This document shows positions 27,696-35,883 of a stretch of DNA of 62,884 nucleotides, one piece after another (position 1 is the stretch's first letter; each line of letters starts with the position of its first letter). Below the pieces are notes generated by a model. That model worked only from the letters and a program-made list of their open reading frames with translations, was not told the DNA's origin and ran no database searches. A program made the translations under genes and the position numbers. The DNA is taken from the NCBI GenBank assembly GCA_003153555.1, contig PLZS01000124.1, forward strand, positions 1-62,884, read 5' to 3'. The DNA is from Candidatus Melainabacteria bacterium (GTDB lineage Bacteria; Cyanobacteriota; Vampirovibrionia; Obscuribacterales; Obscuribacteraceae).

Positions 27696-27812
27696 ACAAC
27701 CGCTACACTTACTACAATCTAAATCGATTTGAAGTGGAGACAACAGTTTTCCAGCCTTGAAAAACACAGGCATCACTGCGCTTCTTGCAACATTTAGAAC
27801 TTTAAACGATCA

Positions 27813-28469
27813 TTAGGCGGACTGCTCTGTGCGGAATTGAGGGCGCAAGATGTTTTGTACTTTAGTGCGAGCGCGTGAGATTCTCGACTTAACGGTACCG
27901 ATGTCGGTGTGTGTGATCTTGGCGATTTCATCGTAAGGAAGATCTTCGACTTCGCGCAATATGATTGCAGTTCTAAACTGACGTGGAAGTGTTGAGATAG
28001 CGTGGTCAACTGATTTGCGCAAATCTTTGCGGTCATACAATTCGTCTGGACCAGCTGCTGGGTCAGCGATGTCGCGTGTCGGGCTGTCTTCGTCGTCGCC
28101 GTTCATTGGCGCATCGAGTGACATGATGATGGTTTGGCGTGGGCGTTTTCTCAATTCGTCATAGAAGAGGTTGGTGACAATTTGTCCCATCCATGATTTG
28201 AATGCTTTTGGATTTTGCAATTTGCCAATGCCTTTCCAAATTCTGATGCAAGCTTCTTGAGCCAGGTCAGCAGTGTCGTTCCAGTCTGGCGCGAGCTTAT
28301 AGAGCATGGCAAAGAGATTACGTTGGTGGCGCTTGATCAGAACATCGAAAGCTGCTTGATCTTGTTTTTGGCACAACAGAACTAACTGAGCGTCGTCCAT
28401 CTGACTGTATCCGGTGCGTACCAGGCTCAAAGTTGGTTGTTGTTTAGCTTCTGTCTTCGCGGTGTTCAT
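27813..28469 (-). CDS. ECF-type sigma-70 family factor, copy 1
   Basis: A 218-residue sigma factor: region 2 in DLAQEACIRIWKGIGKL and SWMGQIVTNLFYDELRKRPR, region 4 in STLPRQFRTAIILREVEDLP and YDEIAKITHTDIGTVKSRIS. Close paralogue of the factor at 29160-29819. The ATG has GGAGG 5 nt upstream. A ~30-bp element 60-90 nt upstream is shared with the paralogue. No anti-sigma gene (TM protein with zinc site) lies beside it. Confidence 0.92.
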   Translation of the reverse strand: MNTAKTEAKQQPTLSLVRTGYSQMDDAQLVLLCQKQDQAAFDVLIKRHQRNLFAMLYKLAPDWNDTADLAQEACIRIWKGIGKLQNPKAFKSWMGQIVTNLFYDELRKRPRQTIIMSLDAPMNGDDEDSPTRDIADPAAGPDELYDRKDLRKSVDHAISTLPRQFRTAIILREVEDLPYDEIAKITHTDIGTVKSRISRARTKVQNILRPQFRTEQSA

Positions 28470-28825
28470 GTCGCCTCCAGGCGGTTTGATTTGTTGTCCA
28501 CTTCTTCATACTACTGGGCTGAAGTTCGCGTGTAATCCAGCCTTTCAGGTATCCATCATTCGGGGTATAGCGGCATACCTCAAGGCTCGAAAGATGCAAT
28601 TTGTCGGAGCCTTTTAGAGCAAAAGTCCATTGCGCATATAGAATCGGCATCCCCCGAGCGCAATTATCTAGATTAAATAAGGGAACTTATTTGTTGATTG
28701 ATAACTTCGACTAAAAATTTACGAGCAGTTTCCTTCAAACATAGCCCCGAGTATCTGTCTTGCAGTGCAGGATGCTTCTGCGTTGGGGTTACGCTGTGGG
28801 TGTTCACATTGAGTTAGGCGTCGCG
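28470..28825. other. Intergenic, 356 bp upstream of ECF sigma copy 1
   Basis: Contains the conserved sigma-upstream element (28529-28558). The rest shows no supported gene or strong hairpin. Confidence 0.5.
28529..28558 (-). promoter_or_regulatory. Conserved upstream element of ECF sigma gene, copy 1
   Basis: Plus-strand text GTGTAATCCAGCC...CAGGTATCCATC is found here and at 29880-29908, each 60-90 nt before a paralogous sigma start. Probably a shared promoter or operator; autoregulation is inferred. Confidence 0.6.
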
Positions 28826-29125
28826 TTAGGCGGCGGTTGGTCTATTTGGCTTCCAACTGATGGAGCAAACTCCATGCATACAAGCGGTTTCTGTCTCTGA
28901 ATTGTCTGCCGGAGTAAATTCGGTTACATTACTGAGTTCACAACCCGAATTCAGCGAACTTAGTTCGATAGCGGAATTGATTTCGATGACGTTGTCCAGA
29001 TCAACGATGTTAGTTAGTTCGACCACGTTGGTTACTTCAACAACTGTTCGTTTTCGCAACTGAAACACATTGTTTCTACTTGTGGCGTTTTCAGATTCCT
29101 CTGTATCGAATATTCCAGTACTCAT
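28826..29125 (-). CDS. Small protein with xLxNVx hexapeptide repeats
   Basis: A 99-residue ORF, 34 bp downstream of ECF sigma copy 2 and probably in its transcript; GGGG lies just before the ATG. Residues ~28-60 are hexapeptides such as VEVTNV, VELTNI, VDLDNV, IEINSA and IELSSL. The C-terminal part has three Cys (SGCELSN and ETACMHGVCSI). It has no TM segment, so it does not look like a membrane anti-sigma factor. The 18-bp units resemble those in the gene at 49102. Function unknown. Confidence 0.5.
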   Translation of the reverse strand: MSTGIFDTEESENATSRNNVFQLRKRTVVEVTNVVELTNIVDLDNVIEINSAIELSSLNSGCELSNVTEFTPADNSETETACMHGVCSISWKPNRPTAA

Positions 29126-29159
29126 TTCCCCATGTCCTTTTGTTGATGTTGAACTGTGA

Positions 29160-29819
29160 TTATGCAGATTTTTCTGAGCGAAACTGAGGGCGAAGAATGT
29201 TTTGTACTTTAGTGCGTGCTCTTGAGATGCGCGACTTCACTGTACCAATGTCTGTCTGTGTGATTTGAGCGATCTCTTCATAAGGAAGATCGTTGACTTC
29301 GCGCAAGATGATCGCAGTTCTGAATTGACGGGGTAGAGTTGCGATCGCTGCTTCAACAGTCTTTCGCGTATCTTTGCGGTCGTAGATTTCGTCTGGTCCT
29401 GCAGCTGGGTCAGCGATGTCGCGTGTTGGTGATTCCCCTTCTTCATCTCCGGTCATTGGTGCGTCGAGCGACATGATGATGGTTTGACGTGGGCGCTTTC
29501 TCAATTCGTCATAGAAGAGGTTGGTGACGATCTGTCCCATCCAAGATCTAAATGCTTTTGGATTTTGCAACTTATCGATGCCCTTCCATATTCTGATGAA
29601 TGCTTCTTGAGCAAGGTCAGCGGTGTCGTTCCAATCTGGTGCCATCTTGTAGAGCATCGCGTACACGTTGCGTTGATGACGGTTCATCAATGCGTTGAAC
29701 GCCGCTTTGTCTTTCTTTTGGCATAACAATACGAGTTCAGAATCTTCCATTTGCTGGTAACGATTGCCGCATACTACGGTGAGGTTTGGTTTTTCTGACT
29801 TCGGTTTAAGGCTTGTCAT
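29160..29819 (-). CDS. ECF-type sigma-70 family factor, copy 2
   Basis: A 219-residue near twin of copy 1: same region 2 (DLAQEAFIRIWKGIDKLQNP), KRPRQTIIMSLDAPM linker and region 4 (EEIAQITQTDIGTVKSRISR). Differences cluster at the N terminus and linker. ATG at 29819 with GGAG 6 nt upstream; the frame is open to 29927 but that would swallow the conserved upstream element. Tandem copies in one locus point to a local duplication. Confidence 0.92.
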   Translation of the reverse strand: MTSLKPKSEKPNLTVVCGNRYQQMEDSELVLLCQKKDKAAFNALMNRHQRNVYAMLYKMAPDWNDTADLAQEAFIRIWKGIDKLQNPKAFRSWMGQIVTNLFYDELRKRPRQTIIMSLDAPMTGDEEGESPTRDIADPAAGPDEIYDRKDTRKTVEAAIATLPRQFRTAIILREVNDLPYEEIAQITQTDIGTVKSRISRARTKVQNILRPQFRSEKSA

Positions 29820-29879
29820 GGCGGTCTCCTGGTTGGTTGAGTTGCAGTCCATGTCTCCATAATAGACATGCAAAACGCC

Positions 29880-29908
29880 TGTGTAATCCAGCCGTACAGG
29901 TATCCATC
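29880..29908 (-). promoter_or_regulatory. Conserved upstream element of ECF sigma gene, copy 2
   Basis: TGTAATCCAGCCGTACAGGT then ATCCATC, matching 28529-28558 at the same distance from the start codon. Confidence 0.6.
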
Positions 29909-29971
29909 GGTTGCGGTAGGTTCGCAAGCGAACGCCCTACCCCGATGTTCAAACCCACTGCAGGCGGGAAA

Positions 29972-30715
29972 CTAGGCCACCAAAAGTTTGACTGAAGCTA
30001 TACCTAGCACTAATGCCAAAACTCTTTTCAATGTATTTTGAGAAAAAATATTTGCGCCAAGATGCGAACCGATCAATCCACCTGCAGCAGCTGCCACCAG
30101 GAAGGTCCAGTCTGAGCCTACGCTAAACGAATTTGTAACGACACGTCCGATCAAGCCTGCAATCGAATTGATTACAATAAACAGCGCTGCTGTGCCTGAA
30201 GCGTGCTTCGCACTATCCCAACCTGCGATCACTATTATGGGACTGAGGAAGATGCCACCGCCAATGCCGACAATGCCTGACACAAGACCAATCAAACCAC
30301 CACATATCCCGGCGACCAGCATTCGGGGCGCTTTGCGCTCCCTAGTTGCTGATTCCTTTAATGGAATGGCAAGTCTTACCGCGGCCACAAGTAAGCTTAT
30401 CGACAATAAGCCTTCATATATGTTGTTTGGAACGCGAATCATTCCACCAATAAGCGCGGCCGGAATAGACGCAATAAGGTAAGGAAAAGTGGATCTGACA
30501 ATCAAATACTTGGAACGATAATAAGACACGGCTGCAATGCCTGCCACCAAGACATTGAGCAATAGCGCCGTTGATGAGGCTGTTTGCTTCGGCACTGATA
30601 GAAGAGCCAAAATAGCCAAGTAACCTGATGCCCCACCATGTCCAACAGATGAATAAAGAAGTGCCACCACAAAAATGGCGATTATGGATAGTGGGTTCGG
30701 TTCCATCAGCGCCAT
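29972..30715 (-). CDS. TauE/SafE-family anion transporter
   Basis: A 247-residue, eight-helix membrane protein. The family half-repeats are seen: ALLYSSVGHGGASGYLAI near the N terminus and GIVGIGGGIFLSPIIVIAGW past the middle. TauE/SafE proteins export sulfite, sulfoacetate or related organic anions; the substrate is not readable. The start is the ATG at 30715 (MALMEPNP); the frame is open another 61 codons, into the upstream regulator. It begins about 45 bp after the OmpR-type regulator, on the same strand. Confidence 0.85.
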   Translation of the reverse strand: MALMEPNPLSIIAIFVVALLYSSVGHGGASGYLAILALLSVPKQTASSTALLLNVLVAGIAAVSYYRSKYLIVRSTFPYLIASIPAALIGGMIRVPNNIYEGLLSISLLVAAVRLAIPLKESATRERKAPRMLVAGICGGLIGLVSGIVGIGGGIFLSPIIVIAGWDSAKHASGTAALFIVINSIAGLIGRVVTNSFSVGSDWTFLVAAAAGGLIGSHLGANIFSQNTLKRVLALVLGIASVKLLVA

Positions 30716-30759
30716 AACTCGTAGTTTTAAAGTGTCATTCCAACAATAGCAAGGACTGA

Positions 30760-31434
30760 TCAGGTGATCCGTAACTTGTAACCGACCCTTGGAATTGTTT
30801 GAATTACAGAATCGTCTTCGCTCGAATCGATTTTCTGTCTCAATCGTTTGATGCAGGTGCGGATTGCTTCGGATGTGGCGTCGCTTTCTGAATGCCAAAC
30901 TCGCTGAAGCAGCGCTTCTCCGCTAAACACTTCGTCAGGATGACGCATGAAAAATTCGAGCAAGGCAAATTCTCGAGGTAAGAGCTGAATCTGTTTTCCA
31001 TTCTTGGTGAGCTTGTATTTGCCGGGATCGATCGACAACTCGCCAACTGTCAAAATATTTGTTTGCGAACCAGATGCTCTTCTCAGCATGGCTCGAAGTC
31101 TCGCCGACAGTTCTTTCATATTGAAAGGTTTCGTCAAATAATCGTCAGCGCCTGAATCTAGCCCACTCTCTTTGTCGGCAATCCCGCCTTTGCCTGTAAG
31201 CATTATGATGGGCGCAATGCCCTTCTCTGCACGATAGCAACGTAAGATCTCAAGCCCGCTCATTTCTGGTAGAGACCAGTCCAAAATGATCGTGTCATAT
31301 TGACATAGTCGCAAACGCTCCATACCTTCACGACCGTTGTGCACCACTTCCACCGAGTGGTGCTCGAACGATAACCATTCGACGATCATGACAGCTAGGT
31401 CAACATCATCTTCGACGAGCAGAATCTTGGCCAT
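30760..31434 (-). CDS. OmpR/PhoB-type response regulator
   Basis: A 224-residue regulator: receiver with ILLVEDDVDLA and D52 in TIILDWSLPEMSG, then a winged-helix DNA-binding domain (QLLPREFALLEFFMRHPDEV and TIPRVGYKL). No kinase gene is adjacent. The TauE-family gene follows on the same strand and may be cotranscribed. Confidence 0.9.
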   Translation of the reverse strand: MAKILLVEDDVDLAVMIVEWLSFEHHSVEVVHNGREGMERLRLCQYDTIILDWSLPEMSGLEILRCYRAEKGIAPIIMLTGKGGIADKESGLDSGADDYLTKPFNMKELSARLRAMLRRASGSQTNILTVGELSIDPGKYKLTKNGKQIQLLPREFALLEFFMRHPDEVFSGEALLQRVWHSESDATSEAIRTCIKRLRQKIDSSEDDSVIQTIPRVGYKLRIT

Positions 31435-31506
31435 AAATTGCGGGTCTCTCGATTATAACCTTCATAATATACACGGTTTCTGGCTGACAGCTGCCCGGCG
31501 GGCTTC

Positions 31507-32427
31507 TTAATAGTCATCCAGATCTTCTAGAAAAACCTCTTCACCGCTCACGGCAGCCATTTGAAGCGAGCTTTCGTACAAGGGCTCTTGCCTGGAGGGT
31601 TTCCACAAGGCTTTTTGCCCGACCTGGCGTGAGACCTCTGCTAAGGCGATACTGGCAAGATGGCGATAACAGTATTTGTAGGTTTGTCCGGGCAGTTCAA
31701 TTTGAGCGAATGTGACTTTTGCGGCGACCCTTTGCCAGTCTTCCGCTTCGACGTCAATTTGACTTTCATCCGCAATGATTATTGCCTGTTGAGGACCTCT
31801 GCAAAGGTCCACCCTTGGCAAAGACGTTCCGAGGCTTTTGGTAGTTACTACGACTGCTTCGCGCAGTAAATATTTGTCTTCGCGTTTGCTTGGTATCAAA
31901 CGGATCGGGTTGCGTCCACGACGTGCCGCTGCACGACCTTCTGATTTTGTTATTCTGTCGCAGCCAAACCAAACATTGAATTGATCCTCAATAAATATTC
32001 GGTTCCAGCCGAAGGCCGCTGAAGAGCGGATCGCGCTGCCAAGTTCCGCGTGTTCGGTGCCACCGACTAACAGTATTTCTGGACGCTTCTTTTGCGGTTC
32101 GCTGCGAACTTGCATGCGACCTCTCAGTCCGTAGGTTAAGTAGAAAAGCGCAACAGCGCTCGCCGCCGCCACGTTGATGCAATTCAGTCGCTTCGAGATC
32201 ATGGGAATGATAATTGCTTGTGTCGCTATGGTGGCAACTTCACGTGATATACCTTCACGTTCGTTGCCAGCGATAACTGCACAGCGTGCCAGATCCGGAA
32301 GCTCATAGCCGTACAGCACTTGGGCGTTCTTCCAATTTTCGAGCCCCAGAACGGGTAGAGTGCTCCTTCGTTCTAAGTACTTTGGCTGTGCGCTTCCCTT
32401 TAAATTGTTGAATGATATGGTGCCCAA
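31507..32427 (-). CDS. SpoU (TrmH-like) protein: C-terminal half-domain plus a second SpoU-like domain
   Basis: Residues ~25-97 match the C-terminal half of a SpoU 2'-O-methyltransferase (CAVIAGNEREGISREVA, AIIIPM, LNCINVAAASAVALFYL). Residues ~116-285 read as a second, degenerate SpoU domain: motif 1 (AELGSAIRSSAAFGWNRIFI), a GNE-like segment (AIIIADESQ) and a terminal helix (YRHLASIALAEVSRQ). The N-terminal half of the first domain is absent. The start overlaps the upstream zincin gene by 125 bp in another frame. This may be a truncated tandem methyltransferase, a genuine overlapping gene or a decayed fusion. The start codon is uncertain. Confidence 0.6.
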   Translation of the reverse strand: MGTISFNNLKGSAQPKYLERRSTLPVLGLENWKNAQVLYGYELPDLARCAVIAGNEREGISREVATIATQAIIIPMISKRLNCINVAAASAVALFYLTYGLRGRMQVRSEPQKKRPEILLVGGTEHAELGSAIRSSAAFGWNRIFIEDQFNVWFGCDRITKSEGRAAARRGRNPIRLIPSKREDKYLLREAVVVTTKSLGTSLPRVDLCRGPQQAIIIADESQIDVEAEDWQRVAAKVTFAQIELPGQTYKYCYRHLASIALAEVSRQVGQKALWKPSRQEPLYESSLQMAAVSGEEVFLEDLDDY

Positions 32428-33019
32428 CTTCGTGCATCAGAACCTCAAATAGCATGAAGTTAGTTAGCGTCTCTAATGGCCAGTCGACTTTGCAGCGCAT
32501 ACCATCTGATGAGAGTTCGATTAATGCTCCTGCACTTTCAAGCAACAATCTCTCCTCCAATCCCAAACTACCCGACAAAAACCATGGTGCCTCAGGCTGT
32601 TCATACAACTGAATCTTGCCTGGAATTGAAAGCGAACCGAAGTGCAATTTACTAACGTTATGTTTTGGACTTTGCAGCAATACTATCTCCTGCACACCGT
32701 ACCAGGATAATTCGCCAAAGTGAATTAGAAGCTCATTGATTTGCGATTTGGTTGCTGGGTGAAAAAAACCTTTTCGAGGACGCTTTACGGTGATTTTCGG
32801 AGTGTTTGAAACTTCGTTGCCAGGACTAAATTTTGAGTAGTTGTGTGCCACTGCGCAGTCTGATTCGACGGCATCTGTTTCGCTAATGCCAAGTTCTTTC
32901 AGTACTTGTCGGATTCGATGCTCGCGGCTTGGATCGCCGAAGCCCCGCGTTGCGCGCGGATCGCCTACACGGTCTGCAGCTATCAGTTGAGGTGGGCGGG
33001 TGTGTTTAGTTCGGGACAT
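32303..33019 (-). CDS. Zincin-like protein with HEVGHH motif
   Basis: A 238-residue protein from MSRTKHTRPP. The short zinc-peptidase-like motif HEVGHH (196-201) sits near the C terminus, followed by FKGKRTAKVLRTKEHS. A Glu two positions after the first His would be catalytic. The central part (PATKSQINELLIHFGELSWY) is unrecognised. No signal peptide. Ribosome site weak; the frame is open to 33052. Its last ~125 bp are shared with the SpoU-like gene in another frame. Hydrolysis is inferred from the motif only. Confidence 0.6.
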   Translation of the reverse strand: MSRTKHTRPPQLIAADRVGDPRATRGFGDPSREHRIRQVLKELGISETDAVESDCAVAHNYSKFSPGNEVSNTPKITVKRPRKGFFHPATKSQINELLIHFGELSWYGVQEIVLLQSPKHNVSKLHFGSLSIPGKIQLYEQPEAPWFLSGSLGLEERLLLESAGALIELSSDGMRCKVDWPLETLTNFMLFEVLMHEVGHHIIQQFKGKRTAKVLRTKEHSTRSGARKLEERPSAVRL

Positions 33020-33183
33020 TGTTTGTTCTGGAAGGTAAGAACACATGTCCATGGTAACCGAACAAGTCTAATCTACCTAGACGGATGGACACCCAGGAAG
33101 TGTCAGCCGACTCAAATAACGCTTTCAATTTAGGTCCGACGGATGCCCGCACTTGCATTCGCATGAAGGGATGTTCAGTCCAT

Positions 33184-34317
33184 CTAAATTGCGTATGTGT
33201 ATCGGCGTGGAAGTGCAACTGTTGCGGGCAATTGAAGTTCTTGTGCAGCTCGCAAGGGCCAATACGGATCTCGCATCATTTCTCGAGCGAGCAAGACGAT
33301 GTCTGCTTGCTCTTTTTGAATGATCTCATTGGCTTGCAACGGCTCCGTAATAAGACCAACTGCAGCGGTCATAATTTGAGCTTCTCTTTTTACTTTTTCG
33401 GCTAGAGGAACTTGGAAGCCAGGCGCGAATGGATATTTATCACCACCGCGAACATTTCCACTGCTGCAATCGATTAAGTCCACACCTTCCGTTTTCAAGA
33501 CTTCAGCTAGCCTCACAGAATCCTCTACTGTCCAGCCTCCATCTACCCAATCTGTTGCAGAAATTCTTACGGAGAATGGATATCCAGAAGGCCACTCAGC
33601 TCGCAATATTTTTGCAGTCTCAACAACAAATCGAATTCGATTTTCAAATGAGCCACCATACTCATCAGTGCGGAAGTTTGAAAGCGGTGAATAAAAACTG
33701 TTTAGCAAATAGCCGTGGGCGGCATGCAGCTCAAGCCACTTAAATCCGGCGCGCAGTGCTCTTTGGGCAGCAATTAGGAATTTCTGCTGAATTTCTTTGA
33801 TCTCCGCAATCGACAGCTCATGCGGTGTCCTAGATGTCGGTGAGAATGGTACAGCGCTCGGACCGACACTTTCCCAGCCTCCTTGCTCATCGCTCAGATC
33901 GACTTTGCTGTGTCTTGATTCTGCTTTCCAGGGACTTAATGTTGATGCCTTTCGGCCTGCATGTGCAAGCTGTATCCCTGGCACGGCACCATATTCTTCG
34001 ATAAAGCTCGTGATCCGTTTCCACATCTCGATGTGTTCTTCTTTGTATATGCCGAGGTCGTCCGGCGTTATGCGACCACGCGGTTCAACAGCTGTTGCTT
34101 CGCAGATCACCAGTCCAGCACCGCCAACTGCGCGGGAGCCTAGATGGACTAGGTGCCAGTCTGTGGCAAACCCATCCACTGAACTGTATTGGCACATAGG
34201 TGAAACGCCAATTCGATTTTTCAATTTGACATCGCGCACGGTTAGTGGCGAAAATAAATTCAGTTTTTCAGTCACCGTATGTGATGCTGCCGCCAATCTA
34301 GTTTGTTCCGATGTCAT
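33184..34317 (-). CDS. Old yellow enzyme, NamA/YqjM-type NADPH:flavin oxidoreductase
   Basis: A 377-residue FMN-dependent ene-reductase. Motifs: SPMCQYSSVDG with Cys42 and Tyr44 (typical of the YqjM class, where the Cys tunes FMN), QLAHAGRKAS, ELHAAHGYLLNSF and YGGSFENRIRF. These enzymes reduce electrophilic enones, maleimides and nitro compounds. It lies downstream of the TetR/LRV genes on the same strand. The TetR protein is NemR/AcuR-like, so an electrophile-response role is plausible. Confidence 0.9.
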   Translation of the reverse strand: MTSEQTRLAAASHTVTEKLNLFSPLTVRDVKLKNRIGVSPMCQYSSVDGFATDWHLVHLGSRAVGGAGLVICEATAVEPRGRITPDDLGIYKEEHIEMWKRITSFIEEYGAVPGIQLAHAGRKASTLSPWKAESRHSKVDLSDEQGGWESVGPSAVPFSPTSRTPHELSIAEIKEIQQKFLIAAQRALRAGFKWLELHAAHGYLLNSFYSPLSNFRTDEYGGSFENRIRFVVETAKILRAEWPSGYPFSVRISATDWVDGGWTVEDSVRLAEVLKTEGVDLIDCSSGNVRGGDKYPFAPGFQVPLAEKVKREAQIMTAAVGLITEPLQANEIIQKEQADIVLLAREMMRDPYWPLRAAQELQLPATVALPRRYTYAI

Positions 34318-34376
34318 TTGAGGCTCCTAGTTTATCCGAATAGTAGTCTACCCTATCAGTGCTTGCCTGAGGAGTG

Positions 34377-34425
34377 GAGCGCCTTTGCTGCGATACTGTT
34401 CAGGTGCAACGAGGCGCTTTCCCCT
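34377..34425. terminator. Hairpin between OYE and LRV genes
   Basis: GGAGCGCCT and AGGCGCTTTC, with inner GCTGC/GTTGC-type pairing, form a long stem around a ~12-nt loop. It lies downstream of the LRV gene on the minus strand. It carries a GGAGCGC start like the hairpin family, though its loop is different. Confidence 0.35.
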
Positions 34426-34475
34426 CAACTCATTAGTTCGCATCCGCTGACTGCGATTTACCGATCGGGACATAG

Positions 34476-34913
34476 TTAAGCGGCGAGTCTCTGCGATGAG
34501 GCAATGACTTTTTCAACGGTGTGCTCTGCGCGTACCGAAACATATGGGTTTTCATCATTAACGAGAGTGACCAGGACTGTTAGAGCAACGCGTGGATTGT
34601 CAGCAAGCTCGTATCGAACTAGTGGATCTTCGTCTTTAGCTAACTGCCAAAGAATTTCCTCGGAAACTGCAGGATTTTCGGCGAGCGCGGATCGAACTTC
34701 AGGATTTGAGTCCGTAGCTAACATCCGTTGAATAAATGGCGGTGTCAGTTTGTTCTCGGCAACCCGCATGCGGATGGTGTAATCCGCACTGTGAGCCAAA
34801 TCAGCTAACACTTTTTCTGGTGTTTCCGGATGACCAGCGCTCAGATAACTAAGCCAGTAGTTTGACGGATGGTGCAAAGCACCTGTATTTAATGCAATTG
34901 AAGTTGTGCACAT
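34476..34913 (-). CDS. Leucine-rich-repeat-variant / HEAT-like protein
   Basis: A 145-residue all-helical repeat protein. Repeats of ~24 residues: PEKVLADLAHSADYTIRMRV, PPFIQRMLATDSNPEVRSAL, SEEILWQLAKDEDPLVRYEL and ALTVLVTLVNDENPYVSVRA. Each ends with VR plus an A-x-N/H-P turn, as in LRV/HEAT-type solenoids; probably a protein-binding scaffold. The ATG has AGGA upstream. A perfect TetR-type palindrome lies 55 bp before the start, so the TetR protein probably represses it. Confidence 0.7.
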   Translation of the reverse strand: MCTTSIALNTGALHHPSNYWLSYLSAGHPETPEKVLADLAHSADYTIRMRVAENKLTPPFIQRMLATDSNPEVRSALAENPAVSEEILWQLAKDEDPLVRYELADNPRVALTVLVTLVNDENPYVSVRAEHTVEKVIASSQRLAA

Positions 34914-34967
34914 TGTTGTTTCCTCACGGGTTTCAGATTGACACGGGGTTACGTGTAGTTGTTTTAT

Positions 34968-34979
34968 TAGACCGGTCTA
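34968..34979. promoter_or_regulatory. TetR operator 1 (TAGACCGGTCTA)
   Basis: A perfect 12-bp palindrome within TTATTAGACCGGTCTACTAT, upstream of the LRV gene. The element ATTAGACCGGTC is repeated upstream of the TetR gene. Similar TAGACC..GGTCTA sites are known for NemR/AcuR-like TetR proteins. Confidence 0.75.
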
Positions 34980-35037
34980 CTATCCTGTTTCGAAGCGAAG
35001 TCAGTGATGGTCGTCTGTTTTCACTACAAACCAGCAG

Positions 35038-35640
35038 CTATTGGACCTTCAAAAAATAATCGAACATTAGGTGGGTGAACACTTTTAGGGGATCGGAATT
35101 TTTGAGAATCTTCGCTCTTCCCAGAGCGCCTTTCATCGCCATGCTAAAGAACTCGGCAAGTTCTTTGCTGTCATAGTACTTAGGTATTTCGCCTAACTCT
35201 TGAGCTTCGCTGATGCAAGCGGCAAACACAGCCAGCGACTCGTCACCGATCTCTTTCAATCGATTGCGAAAAATTTCGCTTTGATCTGCCATTTCCTGGC
35301 TTAGATTTTCGATCAAACATCCTTTTCTACACTCATTCTGTTCCAACTGGCGGCGAAGTTCTTCGCAGTAATTTCGAAGGCGTTGAATTGGTGAAACAGA
35401 CTTATCTTCAAGCGGTATGCGCTTTTTAACAACGTGGTTGTCGTTGAAATAGTTGATGATCGCTAAGCCGAATTCTTCTTTGCTGTCGAAGTAATAGTAG
35501 AAAGAGCCCTTCGGAACGCCGGTCTTTTGCAAGACCTCCATGATGCCGGTATTGTTGTAACCCTTCTCGATCATGATATCTATGCCTGCTTCGAGCAGTT
35601 GCATTTTGGTGCTTTCTTTAGTGGAACTATTTCTAGCCAT
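35038..35640 (-). CDS. TetR-family regulator, NemR/AcuR-like
   Basis: A 200-residue regulator with an N-terminal TetR HTH (NNTGIMEVLQKTGVPKGSFYYYF). The ligand domain contains two Cys in QNECRKGCLIENLSQEM (C104 and C108), in the region where NemR-type proteins carry their electrophile-sensing Cys. Operators lie upstream of it and of the LRV gene, so autorepression is likely. The effector is inferred (reactive carbonyl or enone) from the neighbouring old yellow enzyme. Confidence 0.88.
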   Translation of the reverse strand: MARNSSTKESTKMQLLEAGIDIMIEKGYNNTGIMEVLQKTGVPKGSFYYYFDSKEEFGLAIINYFNDNHVVKKRIPLEDKSVSPIQRLRNYCEELRRQLEQNECRKGCLIENLSQEMADQSEIFRNRLKEIGDESLAVFAACISEAQELGEIPKYYDSKELAEFFSMAMKGALGRAKILKNSDPLKVFTHLMFDYFLKVQ

Positions 35641-35696
35641 TTGTTTCCGACTGCCTTCTGTTTTTTTGTTTCCATCCCTCGGTCACATTTACATAT

Positions 35697-35711
35697 TAGA
35701 CCGGTCGTCTA
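35697..35711. promoter_or_regulatory. TetR operator 2 (TAGACCGGTCGTCTA)
   Basis: A palindrome with TAGAC/GTCTA arms, 57 bp upstream of the TetR start. It shares ATTAGACCGGTC with operator 1. Confidence 0.7.
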
Positions 35712-35743
35712 CAATCGTCAAGGCCCTTATTTGAGAAATTTTG

Positions 35744-35789
35744 TAGATGGGGTCTGAGTAGTAATGCATTACTACTCAGACCCCTAGAT
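35744..35789. mobile_element. 36-bp perfect palindrome flanked by 5-bp TAGAT repeats
   Basis: TAGAT, then GGGGTCTGAGTAGTAATG and its exact reverse complement CATTACTACTCAGACCCC, then TAGAT again. There is no loop. The GGGG-beginning ends and 5-bp duplication resemble Tn3-type insertion geometry, so this may be a minimal inverted-repeat insertion; alternatively a strong cruciform or terminator between the tetR and mazF-type operons. The architecture is seen; the transposon interpretation is inference. Confidence 0.55.
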
Positions 35790-35883
35790 CAGGCGTCTTT
35801 GAGAGTTCTACAAACATTGGTGGTGATTGAAAATTTGACTGTATACGTATTTGACTACATAATTGATTACAGAGGAATGGCCT

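Noticed and set aside
35744..35789. Simple transcription terminator
   Set aside because: A loop-free perfect palindrome with 5-bp flanking repeats fits insertion geometry better; a terminator role is not excluded.
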